64,000 nt of DNA from Kluyvera intermedia (GTDB lineage: Bacteria; Pseudomonadota; Gammaproteobacteria; Enterobacterales; Enterobacteriaceae), in contig NZ_JAKCNS010000042.1 of NCBI RefSeq assembly GCF_021440345.1, positions 1-64,000 on the forward strand. The letters are read 5' to 3'. Positions 1 to 9,915 of this stretch are shown here, piece by piece (the stretch's first letter is position 1; each line of letters starts with the position of its first letter). A program made the position numbers and the translations under genes. The notes beneath the pieces were generated by a model, which worked only from the letters and a program-made list of their open reading frames with translations, was not told where the DNA came from and ran no database searches.

Positions 1-276
1 TAAGTTGGCAGCATCACCCCAATCATGTTAACAACTTGAACACATAGTGGTGACATTATAAAACGTAAATCAGCCTGATTTTTAGCGGGTTTTAGCGCTA
101 TCCAGGAGGAGATATACGGCATCGGCAGCACAAAAATCCAATCGAAACGTTTATATTAGTGTTTTGTGCATTGTGTCGCATTTCGACAAAATGAATGGGT
201 TTGTAACATTTTTATAAGGGTCAATAAGGAAGCATGATGGCTTTTTCAAAGTTCTCCTGCCCGCATCCTCAAAAGC
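1..276. other. A+T-rich flank with no recognised gene
   Basis: I see no convincing coding region on either strand. The only open frame here, reading leftward out of the rnpB 3' end, has no ribosome-binding site and no family resemblance. In E. coli the neighbour beyond rnpB is the tdc operon, transcribed away from rnpB, so this could be its upstream regulatory region. I do not recognise the tdcA start or a clear CRP or FNR site, so that is only a guess from synteny. Confidence 0.4.
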
Positions 277-303
277 AAAAACCCCGCCGAAGCGGGGTTT
301 TTT
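277..303 (-). terminator. rnpB intrinsic terminator
   Basis: A perfect 6-bp G+C stem (CCCCGC/GCGGGG, 282-297) with a CGAA/TTCG tetraloop is flanked by A5 and T6 runs. It lies just beyond the 3' end of the RNase P RNA. The symmetry would let it work in both directions. Confidence 0.85.
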
Positions 304-306
304 AAG

Positions 307-688
<382 letters not shown>

Positions 689-695
689 GGCGCGC

Positions 696-724
696 AGTAT
701 AGAGGGTTTGCGCGCCAATGTCAC
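696..724 (-). promoter_or_regulatory. rnpB sigma-70 promoter
   Basis: On the minus strand GTGACA (719-724) and TATACT (696-701) are separated by 17 bp. Seven bases of GCGCGCC then precede the mature 5' end at 688. The G+C-rich discriminator is typical of stringently controlled stable-RNA promoters. The -35 hexamer overlaps the garK stop codon (721-723). Confidence 0.75.
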
Positions 725-1866
725 CTTTGAGTCTGCATCCCCAGCAGAATGGTCGCCGCGACGTTGCGCGAGGTAAGGTAAATATTGTCCGCCGCATCGC
801 GGAACGCCTCCTCCAGCGAACCAATGCGGTTGAGGACGCTGAACACCGAATCAATACCGTACTGATGCACAATCCCGACGTCGCGCGTCAGGCTTCCGGC
901 AATACCAATCACCGGCTTGTGATATTTTTTCGCCACGCTGGCCACGCCAACTGGCACTTTGCCGTGAATACTCTGGCTATCAAGACGCCCTTCACCGGTG
1001 ACCACCAGCGTGCAGTCATGAATATGTTCTTCCAGGTTGAGCGCCTGCGTCACAATCTCAATCCCACTGCGCAGATCCGCGCCAAGAAACGCCATCAGCG
1101 CCGCGCCCATACCGCCTGCAGCCCCGGATCCCGGAACGTCTTTCACGTCCACGCGCAGCGATTTTTTAATGACCTCGGCAAAATGGTCAAGGTTATGGTC
1201 CAGCTCGCGAATCATCGCCTCAGTAGCCCCTTTTTGTGGGCCAAAGATGAAAGAGGCACCAGATTCGCCGGTCAGGGGATTGGTGACATCACAGGCCACG
1301 CGAATGCTGCACGCCTGTAGGCGGGCATCAAGACGACTAATATCAATCTTGTTCAGGCTCATCAGGCTGCCGCCGCCAAAGCCGATGTCAGCCCCGTTGG
1401 CATCGCACAACTTCGCGCCCAGCGCCTGTACCATTCCGGCACCGCCATCGTTAGTGGCGCTGCCGCCGATGCCGATAATAATGTTTTTCACCCCGCTCTC
1501 CAGCGCCTGCAGGATGAGCTCCCCGGTACCGTAAGAGGTGGTAATTAAGGGGTTGCGTAACTCAGGTGGCACCAGCGCCAGCCCGCTGGCTGCTGCCATT
1601 TCGATAAACGCCGTGTGACCATCGCCCGAAATGCCCCACTGTGCCTCGACGGCTTCACCGAGAGGACCGGTGACGATTGACGTCACTGCCCGCCCCTGCG
1701 TTGCCGCGATCATCGCCTCAACCGTTCCTTCTCCACCATCGGCGACCGGCACGGAGACAAACTGCGCTTCCGGAAAGATTTCCCGAAATCCTTTTTCTAT
1801 TGCCTGTGCTACTTCGGTAGCAGAGAGGCTTTCTTTATAAGAGTCTGGGGCGATTACGATTTTCAT
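721..1866 (-). CDS. garK: Glycerate 2-kinase GarK
   Basis: Phosphorylates D-glycerate with ATP to 2-phosphoglycerate, the last step that brings galactarate and glucarate carbon into glycolysis; cytoplasmic. The 381-residue length matches E. coli GarK. The N-terminus MKIVIAPDSYKESLSA and the glycine-rich segments (GIGGSATNDGGAGM near 150, and VTGEGRLDSQS near 287) are typical of the glycerate kinase type 1 family. It is the distal gene of garPLRK and is separated from garR by 115 bp holding a REP element. The 3' end overlaps the rnpB promoter. Confidence 0.97.
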   Translation of the reverse strand: MKIVIAPDSYKESLSATEVAQAIEKGFREIFPEAQFVSVPVADGGEGTVEAMIAATQGRAVTSIVTGPLGEAVEAQWGISGDGHTAFIEMAAASGLALVPPELRNPLITTSYGTGELILQALESGVKNIIIGIGGSATNDGGAGMVQALGAKLCDANGADIGFGGGSLMSLNKIDISRLDARLQACSIRVACDVTNPLTGESGASFIFGPQKGATEAMIRELDHNLDHFAEVIKKSLRVDVKDVPGSGAAGGMGAALMAFLGADLRSGIEIVTQALNLEEHIHDCTLVVTGEGRLDSQSIHGKVPVGVASVAKKYHKPVIGIAGSLTRDVGIVHQYGIDSVFSVLNRIGSLEEAFRDAADNIYLTSRNVAATILLGMQTQR

Positions 1867-1888
1867 ATCTGAACCTATTAGCGCACGA

Positions 1889-1952
1889 CGGCGGATGGCG
1901 TATGACTTATCCGGCCTACAAGGTAGGCCCGGTCAGCAACGCGCAACCGGGC
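1889..1952. repeat. REP/BIME-type palindromic element
   Basis: Two inverted arms occur between garR and garK: GCGGATGGCG...TTATCCGGCCTACA, then a mirrored TAGGCCCGGT...ACCGGG. This is the enteric REP pattern. Such elements can stabilise upstream mRNA and bind gyrase or IHF; here it sits inside an operon. Confidence 0.75.
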
Positions 1953-1961
1953 ACGACGTCA

Positions 1962-2846
1962 TTAGCGAGAAACTTCCACTTTCGCCAGTTTTTCGTAGTA
2001 GCACGCGATAGCGCTGTGGTCGGCGGTTCCCAGACCGTCGGCGCGCAACGCCTGCATCATCTCCATCACCGCCGCCGTTAACGGCAGCTGTGCGCCCACG
2101 CCGTGGGAGGTGTCCAGCGCGTTGGCCAGATCTTTAATATGCAGGTCGATACGGAAACCAGGCTTGAAGTTGCGGTCCATCACCATCGGTGCTTTGGCAT
2201 CCAGCACGGTACTTCCCGCCAGGCCGCCGCGAATGGCCTGATAGACCAGATCCGGGTTCACGCCCGCTTTGGTAGCCAGCGTCAGCGCTTCGGACATCGC
2301 TGCGATATTCAGCGCGACAATCACCTGGTTTGCTAGCTTGGTCACGTTGCCCGCACCAATTTCACCGGTGTGCACCACCGAGCCGGCCATCGCTTTCATC
2401 AGGTCATAGTACTTATCGAAAATCGCCTTATCGCCGCCAACCATCACCGACAGCGTACCATCGATAGCCTTCGGCTCACCGCCGCTGACCGGGGCATCCA
2501 GCATGTCAACGCCCTTCGCCTTCAGCGCCTCGCTAATTTCGCGGCTTGCCAGCGGGGCAATAGAGCTCATATCAATCAGCACGGTACCCGGTTTGGCCCC
2601 TTCAATAATGCCGTTCTCACCCAGCGCCACCTCTTTAACGTGCGGGGAGTTTGGCAGCATAGTGATAATCACATCGCACTGCTCCGCAATCGCTTTTGCC
2701 GTGCTCGCCGCTTCCGCACCCGCCGCCATCACCTCAGCAACGCTTTCAGAATTACGGTCACAAACCACCAGCGAGTAACCCGCTTTCAGCAGGTTTTTAC
2801 TCATCGGTTTACCCATGATACCCAGGCCAATAAAACCAACTTTCAT
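1962..2846 (-). CDS. garR: 2-hydroxy-3-oxopropionate (tartronate semialdehyde) reductase GarR
   Basis: Reduces tartronate semialdehyde to D-glycerate with NAD(P)H, after the aldol step of galactarate breakdown. It is a 3-hydroxyisobutyrate-dehydrogenase-type enzyme: the Rossmann fingerprint GFIGLGIMGKPM is at the N-terminus, the substrate-binding DAPVSGG near 120 and the catalytic-lysine region GNVTKLANQ near 170. I chose the second ATG (294 residues, as in E. coli). The AGGA ribosome site is 7 bases before it but only about 2 bases before the first ATG at 2852. It lies 35 bp after garL. Confidence 0.95.
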   Translation of the reverse strand: MKVGFIGLGIMGKPMSKNLLKAGYSLVVCDRNSESVAEVMAAGAEAASTAKAIAEQCDVIITMLPNSPHVKEVALGENGIIEGAKPGTVLIDMSSIAPLASREISEALKAKGVDMLDAPVSGGEPKAIDGTLSVMVGGDKAIFDKYYDLMKAMAGSVVHTGEIGAGNVTKLANQVIVALNIAAMSEALTLATKAGVNPDLVYQAIRGGLAGSTVLDAKAPMVMDRNFKPGFRIDLHIKDLANALDTSHGVGAQLPLTAAVMEMMQALRADGLGTADHSAIACYYEKLAKVEVSR

Positions 2847-2881
2847 CGTCATTTCCTCAATTTTGCGTTTAGTCGTGGTGG

Positions 2882-3652
2882 TTACTTTTTAAAGGCGTCG
2901 GCCAGCTTCTGCGTTCCGGCGCGGAACACGCCCAGATCGCTGCCAACGGCCACAAAGGTGGCGCCCCATTCCAGATAGCGACGGGCATCCGCTTCAACCG
3001 GAGCCAGAATGCCGCTTGGTTTACCGTGCGCTTTCGCACGGGCAAAAATGTGTTTAATCGCCTGCTGAACCTCCGGATGCGACGCATTGCCCAGATGGCC
3101 TAATGCCGCCGCGAGGTCGCTTGGGCCGACAAAGATGCCGTCAACGCCGTCAGTTGCAGCGATGGCATCGACACTATCTACGCCAAGCTGACTTTCAATC
3201 TGCACAAGAATGGTGATGTTCTTGTTGGACTGTGCGAAGTAATCCGGCACGGTGCCGAACATGTTGCCGCGGTGAGAAACGGAAACACCGCGAATGCCTT
3301 CCGGTGGATAGCGCGTGGAGGCAACCGCCTGCTCTGCCTGCTCCTGAGTTTCAACAAAGGGAATCAGGAAGTTATAGAAGCCAATATCCAGCATGCGCTT
3401 GATAATCACCGGCTCGTTGGTCGGGATACGCACCACCGGCGCACTGGCGCTGCCTTTTAATGCCATCAGTTGCGGGATTAACGTCGTCACATCGTTCGGC
3501 GCGTGTTCACCGTCCAGAACCAGCCAGTCGAAACCGGCCAGGCCTAACACCTCGGTGCTGATAGGGCTGGAAAGCGCTGACCAGCAGCCAATCTGAACCT
3601 GATGTGCAGCCAGCGCTGCTTTGAATTTGTTAGGGAAAATCGCGTTATCCAT
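2882..3652 (-). CDS. garL: 5-keto-4-deoxy-D-glucarate aldolase GarL
   Basis: Retro-aldol cleavage of 5-keto-4-deoxy-D-glucarate (and 2-keto-3-deoxyglucarate) to pyruvate and tartronate semialdehyde. It belongs to the HpcH/HpaI class II, metal-dependent aldolase family. Visible family blocks are [14 protein letters not shown] near 44-57 and [10 protein letters not shown] near 150, which carries the metal-ligand Glu. The 256 residues equal the E. coli enzyme when translation starts at the second ATG, which has AAGG 8 bases upstream; an ATG 6 bases earlier is too close to that site. It sits between garP and garR. Confidence 0.96.
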   Translation of the reverse strand: MDNAIFPNKFKAALAAHQVQIGCWSALSSPISTEVLGLAGFDWLVLDGEHAPNDVTTLIPQLMALKGSASAPVVRIPTNEPVIIKRMLDIGFYNFLIPFVETQEQAEQAVASTRYPPEGIRGVSVSHRGNMFGTVPDYFAQSNKNITILVQIESQLGVDSVDAIAATDGVDGIFVGPSDLAAALGHLGNASHPEVQQAIKHIFARAKAHGKPSGILAPVEADARRYLEWGATFVAVGSDLGVFRAGTQKLADAFKK

Positions 3653-3678
3653 TTTCATTACCTTAAGTTAGTTGTGAC

Positions 3679-5019
3679 TTACTTCCGCAGTTCCAGACGT
3701 TTGATGTCACCGACCACGAACAGGTAGCAAACCATCATCATCAGTGCAGAACAGCCTACAAAAATCAGTGCGCCATTAAAGGAGTGCAGCTCGCTGACGA
3801 TATAGCCAATGACCAGCGGCGTAACGATGGAGGCAACGTTGCCAAAGACGTTAAACAACCCGCCGCACAGCCCAACAATCTCTTTCGGCGCCACATCGGA
3901 GATAACCGGCCAGCCCAGTGCGCCAAAACCTTTACCGAAGAACGCTAGCGCCATTAACGCCACTACCAGCACCGTATTGTCGGTGTAGTTACACAGAATA
4001 ATCGTTGATGCCAGCAGCATACCCAGCACGATAGGCAGTTTTCGGGCGAAGGTCAGCGTGCAGCCACGGCGAATCAAGTAGTCAGAGAACAACCCGCCCA
4101 GCACGCCGCCGCCGAAACCGCACAGCGCAGGAATTGACGCCACCATCCCCACCTTCAGAATCGACATCCCTTTATCCTGCACCAGGTAAATCGGAAACCA
4201 GGTCAGGAAGAACCAGGTGATGGTGTTTAAGAAATACTGGCCAAAGAAGATACCTAGCATCATACGGCTGCTGAGCAACTGCTTGATGTAATCCAGTTTT
4301 GGACCTTTCGCCGCATCGCTGCCCGGCTTTTTATGGTCCATATCAACAACCGCACCGTTATCCGCAATGAACTTCAGCTCTTCTTTGCTCATCCGTGGGT
4401 GATCGGTCGGGTTGTGCATGAACTTGACCCACATGGCGGTCAGCACAAAACCAATCACCCCCATGACGGTAAAGACATGCTCCCAGCCCCAGGCAAAGGT
4501 CAGCCAACCCAGCAGCGGCGAGAACAGCGCTAATGAAAAATACTGCGCGGAGTTAAAGATTGCCGAAGCCGTTCCGCGCTCTTTGGTGGGGAACCAGGCC
4601 GCCACAATACGGGCGTTAGCCGGGAAGGACGGCGCTTCAGAGAAGCCCAGCATAAAGCGCATGAAGAACATTGAGACGCCAGCCCATGCCAGCGGGAAGA
4701 AGCCCACAAAGCCCTGCAGGAAAGTAAACAGCGACCAGAAGAACAGGCTATAGCTATACACTTTCTTCGAGCCAAATTTATCCAGTAACCAGCCACCGGG
4801 GATCTGCATGAGCAAGTAAGCCCAACCAAAGGCAGAGAAGATATACCCCATTGAAACTGCGCTCAGGTTCAGTTCCTGAGCAACGGACGTGCCGGCTATG
4901 GAGAGCGTTGCACGGTCTGCGTAGTTAACGGCCGTAACAATGAAAATAACCAATAAAATTAAATATCGGGTAGGCATACCCTTTTTTGATTCAGCAACAT
5001 CAGCAGTATCGTGCATCAT
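3679..5019 (-). CDS. garP: Galactarate/glucarate/glycerate transporter GarP (MFS)
   Basis: Inner-membrane major facilitator of the anion:cation symporter family that imports galactarate, and probably glucarate and glycerate, with protons. About 12 hydrophobic segments are visible over 446 residues. The family features NYADRATLSIAG in TM1 and GWLLDKFGSKKVY between TM2 and TM3 are intact. GAGGA lies 7 bases before the ATG. It is first in garPLRK, divergent from garD across a 414-bp regulatory region; in E. coli CdaR activates both sides. Confidence 0.96.
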   Translation of the reverse strand: MMHDTADVAESKKGMPTRYLILLVIFIVTAVNYADRATLSIAGTSVAQELNLSAVSMGYIFSAFGWAYLLMQIPGGWLLDKFGSKKVYSYSLFFWSLFTFLQGFVGFFPLAWAGVSMFFMRFMLGFSEAPSFPANARIVAAWFPTKERGTASAIFNSAQYFSLALFSPLLGWLTFAWGWEHVFTVMGVIGFVLTAMWVKFMHNPTDHPRMSKEELKFIADNGAVVDMDHKKPGSDAAKGPKLDYIKQLLSSRMMLGIFFGQYFLNTITWFFLTWFPIYLVQDKGMSILKVGMVASIPALCGFGGGVLGGLFSDYLIRRGCTLTFARKLPIVLGMLLASTIILCNYTDNTVLVVALMALAFFGKGFGALGWPVISDVAPKEIVGLCGGLFNVFGNVASIVTPLVIGYIVSELHSFNGALIFVGCSALMMMVCYLFVVGDIKRLELRK

Positions 5020-5433
5020 TTTATTATCCTCGGGTACAGGACACCTTAATTTTATTATTTTTTATTAAGGCGTATTTCTCTGACTATTTATTGATAACGG
5101 ATACTTTCAAAAAACAAATCAGACACCATGAAATCGAGGTTCAGTATAATCAGGAAGCCACATCGACACATTGTGCATAAATCCAACTTAACCACTTTTT
5201 AAATACATTAAGTTGAGCATACGCACATAACACTGGGCGCTAATGCACAATTTCAACCATTGCTACCCTTGCCCCACGTGGCATCACGGCGAGAGGTGAT
5301 CTGCGTCACATTCTTATATCCGAACTCCTGACATTCTTTATTCCATCATCAATGTGTTTCTATTTCCTATAACCAGAAGCGAAACACTTATATACATTAT
5401 TCTTTTTACCCCGTTGCTGGAGAATGCTGGACA
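5020..5433. promoter_or_regulatory. garP-garD divergent control region
   Basis: A 414-bp A+T-rich spacer between the two halves of the galactarate regulon. The only site I can point to is a CRP-like palindrome GGTGA-N6-TCACA at 5295-5310, about 125 bp before garD and 275 bp before garP. By analogy with E. coli the activator CdaR should act here, but I do not know a consensus good enough to mark its site. No small gene is evident. Confidence 0.5.
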
Positions 5434-7005
5434 ATGGCTAACATTGAAATCAGACAAGAGTCGCCGACTGCCTTTTATATAAAGGTGCATGCCACCGATA
5501 ATGTGGCGATCATTGTTAACGATAACGGATTAAAAGCGGGAACCCGTTTTCCTGATGGTCTGGAATTAATCGAACATATTCCCCAGGGCCATAAAGTGGC
5601 ATTGGTTGATATCCCTCTTAACGGCGAAATTATTCGCTACGGTGAGGTCATTGGTTACGCGGTTCGCGACATCGCGAAAGGCAGCTGGATAGACGAATCC
5701 ACGGTCGCCCTGCCAAAAGCCCCGCCGCTGAATACGCTGCCGCTGGCCACAAAAGTACCGGAGCCGCTGCCGGCGCTGGAAGGCTATACCTTTGAAGGCT
5801 ATCGCAATGCCGACGGCAGCGTGGGGACCAAAAACCTGCTGGGCATTTCCACCAGCGTGCACTGCGTCGCAGGCGTGGTGGATTACGTGGTCAAAATCAT
5901 TGAGCGCGATCTGCTGCCAAAATTCCCGAATGTCGATGGCGTAGTTGGCCTGAACCATCTGTACGGCTGCGGGGTGGCTATCAATGCCCCAGCGGCGATT
6001 GTTCCTATTCGCACCATCCACAATATCGCACTGAACCCGAACTTCGGCGGAGAAGTGATGGTCGTTGGCCTTGGCTGCGAAAAACTGCAGCCGGAACGTC
6101 TGCTGGAAGGGACGGAAGATGTGCAGAGCATCCCGGTCGACAGTGCCAGCATCGTGCGTTTGCAGGATGAACAACACGTCGGCTTCAAATCCATGGTCGA
6201 TGACATTCTCATTGTCGCCGAACGTCACCTGGAAAAACTCAATCAGCGCCAGCGTGTCACCTGCCCGGCGTCAGAGCTGGTAGTGGGAATGCAGTGCGGC
6301 GGCAGTGATGCATTCTCCGGCGTCACCGCCAACCCAGCGGTGGGCTACGCCTCCGACCTGCTGGTCCGCTGTGGCGCGACCGTTATGTTCTCGGAAGTGA
6401 CCGAAGTCCGCGATGCGATTCATCTGTTAACGCCGCGCGCCATCAATGAAGAAGTCGGTAAACGCCTGCTGGAAGAGATGGCCTGGTACGATAACTATCT
6501 TGATATGGGGCAAACGGACCGCAGCGCCAACCCGTCCCCGGGCAACAAAAAAGGCGGTCTCGCCAACGTCGTAGAAAAAGCGCTGGGCTCGATTGCGAAA
6601 TCGGGTAAAAGTGCCATCGTCGAGGTGTTGTCGCCGGGTCAGCGCCCGACCAAACGCGGCCTGATTTACGCCGCAACGCCAGCCAGCGATTTTGTGTGCG
6701 GTACTCAGCAGGTGGCGTCCGGGATCACCGTACAGGTCTTTACCACCGGCCGCGGGACGCCTTACGGCCTGATGGCGGTGCCGGTTATCAAGATGGCCAC
6801 CCGCACCGAGCTTGCCAACCGCTGGTATGACTTAATGGATATCAACGCGGGGACAATTGCCACGGGCGAGGAAACGATTGAAGACGTCGGCCTGAAGCTG
6901 TTCCATTTCATTCTCGACGTCGCGAGCGGGCGTAAGAAAACCTTCTCGGATCAATGGGGGTTGCATAACCAGCTGGCGGTGTTTAACCCGGCTCCGGTAA
7001 CCTGA
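5434..7005 (+). CDS. garD: Galactarate dehydratase (L-threo-forming) GarD
   Basis: Dehydrates galactarate to 5-keto-4-deoxy-D-glucarate, the committed step feeding GarL; iron-dependent and cytoplasmic. It has the E. coli length (523 residues). The first ~100 residues form a SAF-type domain, followed by the UxaA/GarD catalytic region with Cys/His-rich blocks such as [21 protein letters not shown] and [14 protein letters not shown]. It is a single-gene unit facing garPLRK and ends at a hairpin shared with agaR. In K-12 prlF-yhaV follows; here agaR follows directly. Confidence 0.97.
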   Translation: MANIEIRQESPTAFYIKVHATDNVAIIVNDNGLKAGTRFPDGLELIEHIPQGHKVALVDIPLNGEIIRYGEVIGYAVRDIAKGSWIDESTVALPKAPPLNTLPLATKVPEPLPALEGYTFEGYRNADGSVGTKNLLGISTSVHCVAGVVDYVVKIIERDLLPKFPNVDGVVGLNHLYGCGVAINAPAAIVPIRTIHNIALNPNFGGEVMVVGLGCEKLQPERLLEGTEDVQSIPVDSASIVRLQDEQHVGFKSMVDDILIVAERHLEKLNQRQRVTCPASELVVGMQCGGSDAFSGVTANPAVGYASDLLVRCGATVMFSEVTEVRDAIHLLTPRAINEEVGKRLLEEMAWYDNYLDMGQTDRSANPSPGNKKGGLANVVEKALGSIAKSGKSAIVEVLSPGQRPTKRGLIYAATPASDFVCGTQQVASGITVQVFTTGRGTPYGLMAVPVIKMATRTELANRWYDLMDINAGTIATGEETIEDVGLKLFHFILDVASGRKKTFSDQWGLHNQLAVFNPAPVT

Positions 7006-7020
7006 TAGCCGTTTACCGAC

Positions 7021-7053
7021 AAAAAGGGGGAGCATAAACGCTCCCCCTTTTTT
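7021..7053. terminator. Shared garD/agaR terminator
   Basis: AAAAAGGGGGAGC-ATAAAC-GCTCCCCC followed by T6 forms an 8-bp G+C stem with A and T runs on both sides. It lies between convergent garD and agaR, so it can stop transcription from either side. It touches the agaR stop codon. Confidence 0.88.
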
Positions 7054-7867
7054 AATCCGCCAGCGAAACCAGAATCACGTCGATGCCGCTTTTGCGCAGC
7101 CCTTCGAGGCTTTCCACCGGGATCCCTTCATCGACGATAATCATATCGACGCGCTGCATATCGATAATTTTATGCAGGCTGGAGCGGTTAAACTTGCTGG
7201 AATCGGTGACCACCACGATTTTTTCCGCCACTTCGCACATCCGCCGATTCAGCCGCGCCTCATCTTCATTATGGGTGCTGATCCCACGCTCAAGATCGAT
7301 GGCATCCACGCCTAAGAACAGCATGTCGAAATGGTAATTTTGCAACGATTGTTCGGCCTGATCGCCATAAAAAGACTGCGACTGACGACGAAGATGACCA
7401 CCGGTCATCAGCAGCTCAACGCCGTCGGCTTCCAGCAGCGCATTAGCCACGTTCATCCCATTGGTCATGACAATCACGTCGGTATGCTGGCGCAGCATAC
7501 GCGCGATTTCAAACGTGGTTGTCCCGGAATCAAGAATGATGCGATTTCCGGCTTTAATCAGCTGCGCCGCCTCGGCCGCGATACGCCGTTTGATGGCGGT
7601 ATTGAGCGAGCTTTTATCTTCAACAGAAGGCTCATTACCCGGCACGTTGCTGTCGCAAATCAGTGCACCACCGTAAGCACGAACCGCGATCCCCTGTTTC
7701 TCCAGGAAAGCCAAATCATTGCGAATAGTGACCGTTGAGACGCCAAAATCATTGGAAAGATCGTTAACCTGCACGCTTCCTTGCTGGCGCAAACGCTGAA
7801 TGATGAGCTCACGCCTTTCACTGGTGCCCGTAATACGTTTTTCAGTCGACATTGCAGTGCTGCTCAT
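7052..7867 (-). CDS. agaR: Aga operon repressor AgaR (DeoR family)
   Basis: DeoR-family repressor of N-acetylgalactosamine/galactosamine catabolism. The N-terminal winged HTH covers about residues 18-70 ([21 protein letters not shown], then [14 protein letters not shown]). The C-terminal DeoR sensor domain carries the NAGD-like motifs [12 protein letters not shown] and [10 protein letters not shown], where sugar phosphates such as GalNAc-6-P are thought to bind. Length 271, against 269 in E. coli. AAGGGA lies 7 bases before the ATG. It is divergent from kbaZ, with operators between them, suggesting autoregulation. Confidence 0.96.
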   Translation of the reverse strand: MSSTAMSTEKRITGTSERRELIIQRLRQQGSVQVNDLSNDFGVSTVTIRNDLAFLEKQGIAVRAYGGALICDSNVPGNEPSVEDKSSLNTAIKRRIAAEAAQLIKAGNRIILDSGTTTFEIARMLRQHTDVIVMTNGMNVANALLEADGVELLMTGGHLRRQSQSFYGDQAEQSLQNYHFDMLFLGVDAIDLERGISTHNEDEARLNRRMCEVAEKIVVVTDSSKFNRSSLHKIIDMQRVDMIIVDEGIPVESLEGLRKSGIDVILVSLAD

Positions 7868-7885
7868 AGTGCATCCCTTAACCCA

Positions 7886-7909
7886 ATCTTTCGTTTCATT
7901 TCGATTTTC
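7886..7909 (+). promoter_or_regulatory. AgaR-type operator 1
   Basis: ATCTTTCGTTTCATTTCGAT... fits the E. coli AgaR consensus as I recall it (TTTCRTTTYRTTTYNYTT). It lies 19 bp upstream of the agaR start, placed for autorepression. Confidence 0.7.
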
Positions 7910-7980
7910 ATATTAACGCCTTTCCTTTGCCAGAATGCAAGTGCCACTCCCCCATTAGCCGCCTATCATCAGTATCCCAA

Positions 7981-8003
7981 ATCTTTCATTATGTTTCTTT
8001 TGT
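7981..8003 (+). promoter_or_regulatory. AgaR-type operator 2
   Basis: ATCTTTCATTATGTTTCTTT... matches the TTTCRTTTYRTTTYNYTT pattern with about one mismatch. It lies midway between agaR and kbaZ. Confidence 0.6.
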
Positions 8004-8023
8004 GAAATAGATCGGAAAACTAT

Positions 8024-8043
8024 TATCTTTCGTTTTATTTTTA
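8024..8043 (+). promoter_or_regulatory. AgaR-type operator 3
   Basis: ATCTTTCGTTTTATTTTTAC, a good match to the same repeated motif, about 75 bp before kbaZ. Confidence 0.6.
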
Positions 8044-8061
8044 CAACACCATAATGCAGTA

Positions 8062-8085
8062 TTAAACGAAACAAACCGAAAGATA
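8062..8085 (-). promoter_or_regulatory. AgaR-type operator 4 (inverted)
   Basis: On the minus strand it reads TATCTTTCGGTTTGTTTCGT..., in opposite orientation to sites 1-3 and about 32 bp before kbaZ, where a repressor would block initiation of the kbaZ operon. Confidence 0.65.
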
Positions 8086-8116
8086 ACTGTCACAGCAATC
8101 TGTTCTGGAGAGGAAA

Positions 8117-9412
8117 GTGAAACATCTGACTGATACGGTAGCGCTGCATAAACAAGGTAAAGCAAACGGGATTTACGCCGTTTGCTCCGCACATCCGTTG
8201 GTACTTGAATCAGCGCTTCGCTTTGCCCACGCGCATCATACCCCTTTACTGATCGAGGCAACGTCCAATCAGGTTGACCAATTCGGCGGCTATACCGGAA
8301 TGACCCCAGCTGATTTCCGAGGCTTTGTCTGCCAGCTCGCTGACTCACTGCACTTCCCCCAGGATCTACTGATTTTAGGCGGCGATCATCTGGGTCCTAA
8401 CCGCTGGCAAAATTTACCCGCCGAACAGGCGATGCTCAACGCCGACGATCTCATCAAAAGCTATGTCGCGGCGGGCTTTAAAAAGATCCACCTCGATTGC
8501 AGCATGTCCTGTGAGGGCGATCCGGTGCCACTGACGGACGAGATCGTCGCTGAACGCGCCGCGCGCCTAGCAAAGATCGCCGAAGAAACCTGTATTGCCC
8601 ACTTCGGCATCGCCGACCTGGTTTACGTCATTGGTACAGAAGTGCCCGTTCCCGGCGGTGCCCATGAGACATTAACCGAGCTGGCCGTTACTACGCCGGA
8701 TGCCGCCCGCGCGACGCTCGAAGCCCATCACCATGCCTTTGAAAAACAGGGTCTGACTGCGATCTGGCCTCGAATCATTGCCCTGGTTGTGCAGCCTGGC
8801 GTTGAGTTTGATAACAGCCATATTATCGATTATCAGCCGCAGAAAGCCGTTGCGCTGAGCAAAATGGTTGAGGCTTATGACACGCTGGTCTTTGAAGCGC
8901 ACTCCACGGACTACCAAACACCGCAATCGCTGCGCCAGTTAGTGAAAGATCATTTCGCTATCCTGAAAGTCGGCCCAGCGCTGACTTTTGCCCTGCGGGA
9001 AGCGCTCTTCTCCTTGGCCGCCATTGAAGAAGAATTGCTGCCAGCCAAAGCCTGCTCTGGCCTTCGCCAGGTACTGGAAAATGTCATGCTCGACCGCCCG
9101 GAATACTGGCAAAGCCACTATCACGGCGACGGTAACGCTCGTCGGCTGGCGCGTGGCTACAGCTACTCCGACCGGGTGCGCTACTACTGGCCTGATAGCC
9201 AAATTGACGACGCATTCGAACGGCTGGTGCGCAATCTGGCAGACGACCCGATTCCACTGCCGCTCATCAGCCAGTATTTACCGCTGCAATACGTGAAAGT
9301 GCGCGAAGGAGAGATCGGTGCCGCGCCACGTGAGCTCATCATTAGCCATATTCAGGACATATTGCAGCAGTACCACCACGCCTGCCTGGGCGTGACATCC
9401 GACAACGAATAA
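8117..9412 (+). CDS. kbaZ: D-tagatose-1,6-bisphosphate aldolase, KbaZ (AgaZ) subunit
   Basis: Non-catalytic chaperone-like subunit that gives full activity and stability to the KbaY aldolase, which splits tagatose-1,6-bisphosphate into DHAP and glyceraldehyde-3-phosphate. GatZ/KbaZ family (TIM-barrel fold) with blocks [16 protein letters not shown] near 51, [11 protein letters not shown] near 90 and [12 protein letters not shown] near 175. Length 431, against about 426 in E. coli, with a slightly longer C-terminus. GAGAGGAAAG precedes the ATG. First gene of kbaZ-agaVWEFA, preceded by AgaR-type operators; agaV follows after 19 bp. Confidence 0.96.
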   Translation: MKHLTDTVALHKQGKANGIYAVCSAHPLVLESALRFAHAHHTPLLIEATSNQVDQFGGYTGMTPADFRGFVCQLADSLHFPQDLLILGGDHLGPNRWQNLPAEQAMLNADDLIKSYVAAGFKKIHLDCSMSCEGDPVPLTDEIVAERAARLAKIAEETCIAHFGIADLVYVIGTEVPVPGGAHETLTELAVTTPDAARATLEAHHHAFEKQGLTAIWPRIIALVVQPGVEFDNSHIIDYQPQKAVALSKMVEAYDTLVFEAHSTDYQTPQSLRQLVKDHFAILKVGPALTFALREALFSLAAIEEELLPAKACSGLRQVLENVMLDRPEYWQSHYHGDGNARRLARGYSYSDRVRYYWPDSQIDDAFERLVRNLADDPIPLPLISQYLPLQYVKVREGEIGAAPRELIISHIQDILQQYHHACLGVTSDNE

Positions 9413-9431
9413 CAACAAAGAGGAAAATACG

Positions 9432-9905
9432 ATGCCAAATATTGTACTGAGCCGCATTGATGAAAGGTTAATTCACGGCCAGGTCGGCGTGCAGTGGGTC
9501 GGATTTGCAGGAGCCAATCTGGTGCTGGTAGCTAACGATGAAGTTGCCGAGGACACCGTACAGCAAAATTTAATGGAGATGGTGCTAGCCGAAGGGATCG
9601 CCGTACGTTTCTGGTCGCTGCAAAAGGTTATCGACAATATTCATCGCACTGCCGATCGGCAGAAAATTCTGCTGGTCTGCAAATCACCGGCGGATTTTCT
9701 CAAACTGGTTGAAGGTGGCGTTCCCGTCACCCGTATTAATGTAGGAAACATGCACTACGCCAATGGCAAGCAGCAAATTGCCAAAACGGTTTCTGTCGAT
9801 GCCCAGGATATTGCCGCGTTTAACGGCCTGAAAGAGGCCGGTGTGGAGTGCTTTGTACAGGGCGTACCAACGGAAGCTGCCGTAGACCTCTTCAAACTCC
9901 TCTGA
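9432..9905 (+). CDS. agaV: PTS N-acetylgalactosamine-specific EIIB AgaV
   Basis: Cytoplasmic phosphotransfer subunit of the mannose-family GalNAc PTS. It takes phosphate from AgaF and passes it to GalNAc carried by AgaW/AgaE. The active-site motif IDERLIHGQVG places the phosphorylated His at residue 15. The 157-residue size is typical of mannose-family EIIB. AAGAGG lies before the ATG. It runs straight into agaW with 10 bp between. Confidence 0.96.
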   Translation: MPNIVLSRIDERLIHGQVGVQWVGFAGANLVLVANDEVAEDTVQQNLMEMVLAEGIAVRFWSLQKVIDNIHRTADRQKILLVCKSPADFLKLVEGGVPVTRINVGNMHYANGKQQIAKTVSVDAQDIAAFNGLKEAGVECFVQGVPTEAAVDLFKLL

Positions 9906-9915
9906 GGGATTCACA

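Noticed and set aside
1-276. tdcA/tdcR promoter region
   Set aside because: Synteny suggests it, but neither a start codon with TdcA-like sequence nor a clear CRP/IHF site is visible.
7006-7051. Remnant of the prlF-yhaV toxin-antitoxin
   Set aside because: The gap between garD and agaR is only 46 bp and is filled by a terminator.
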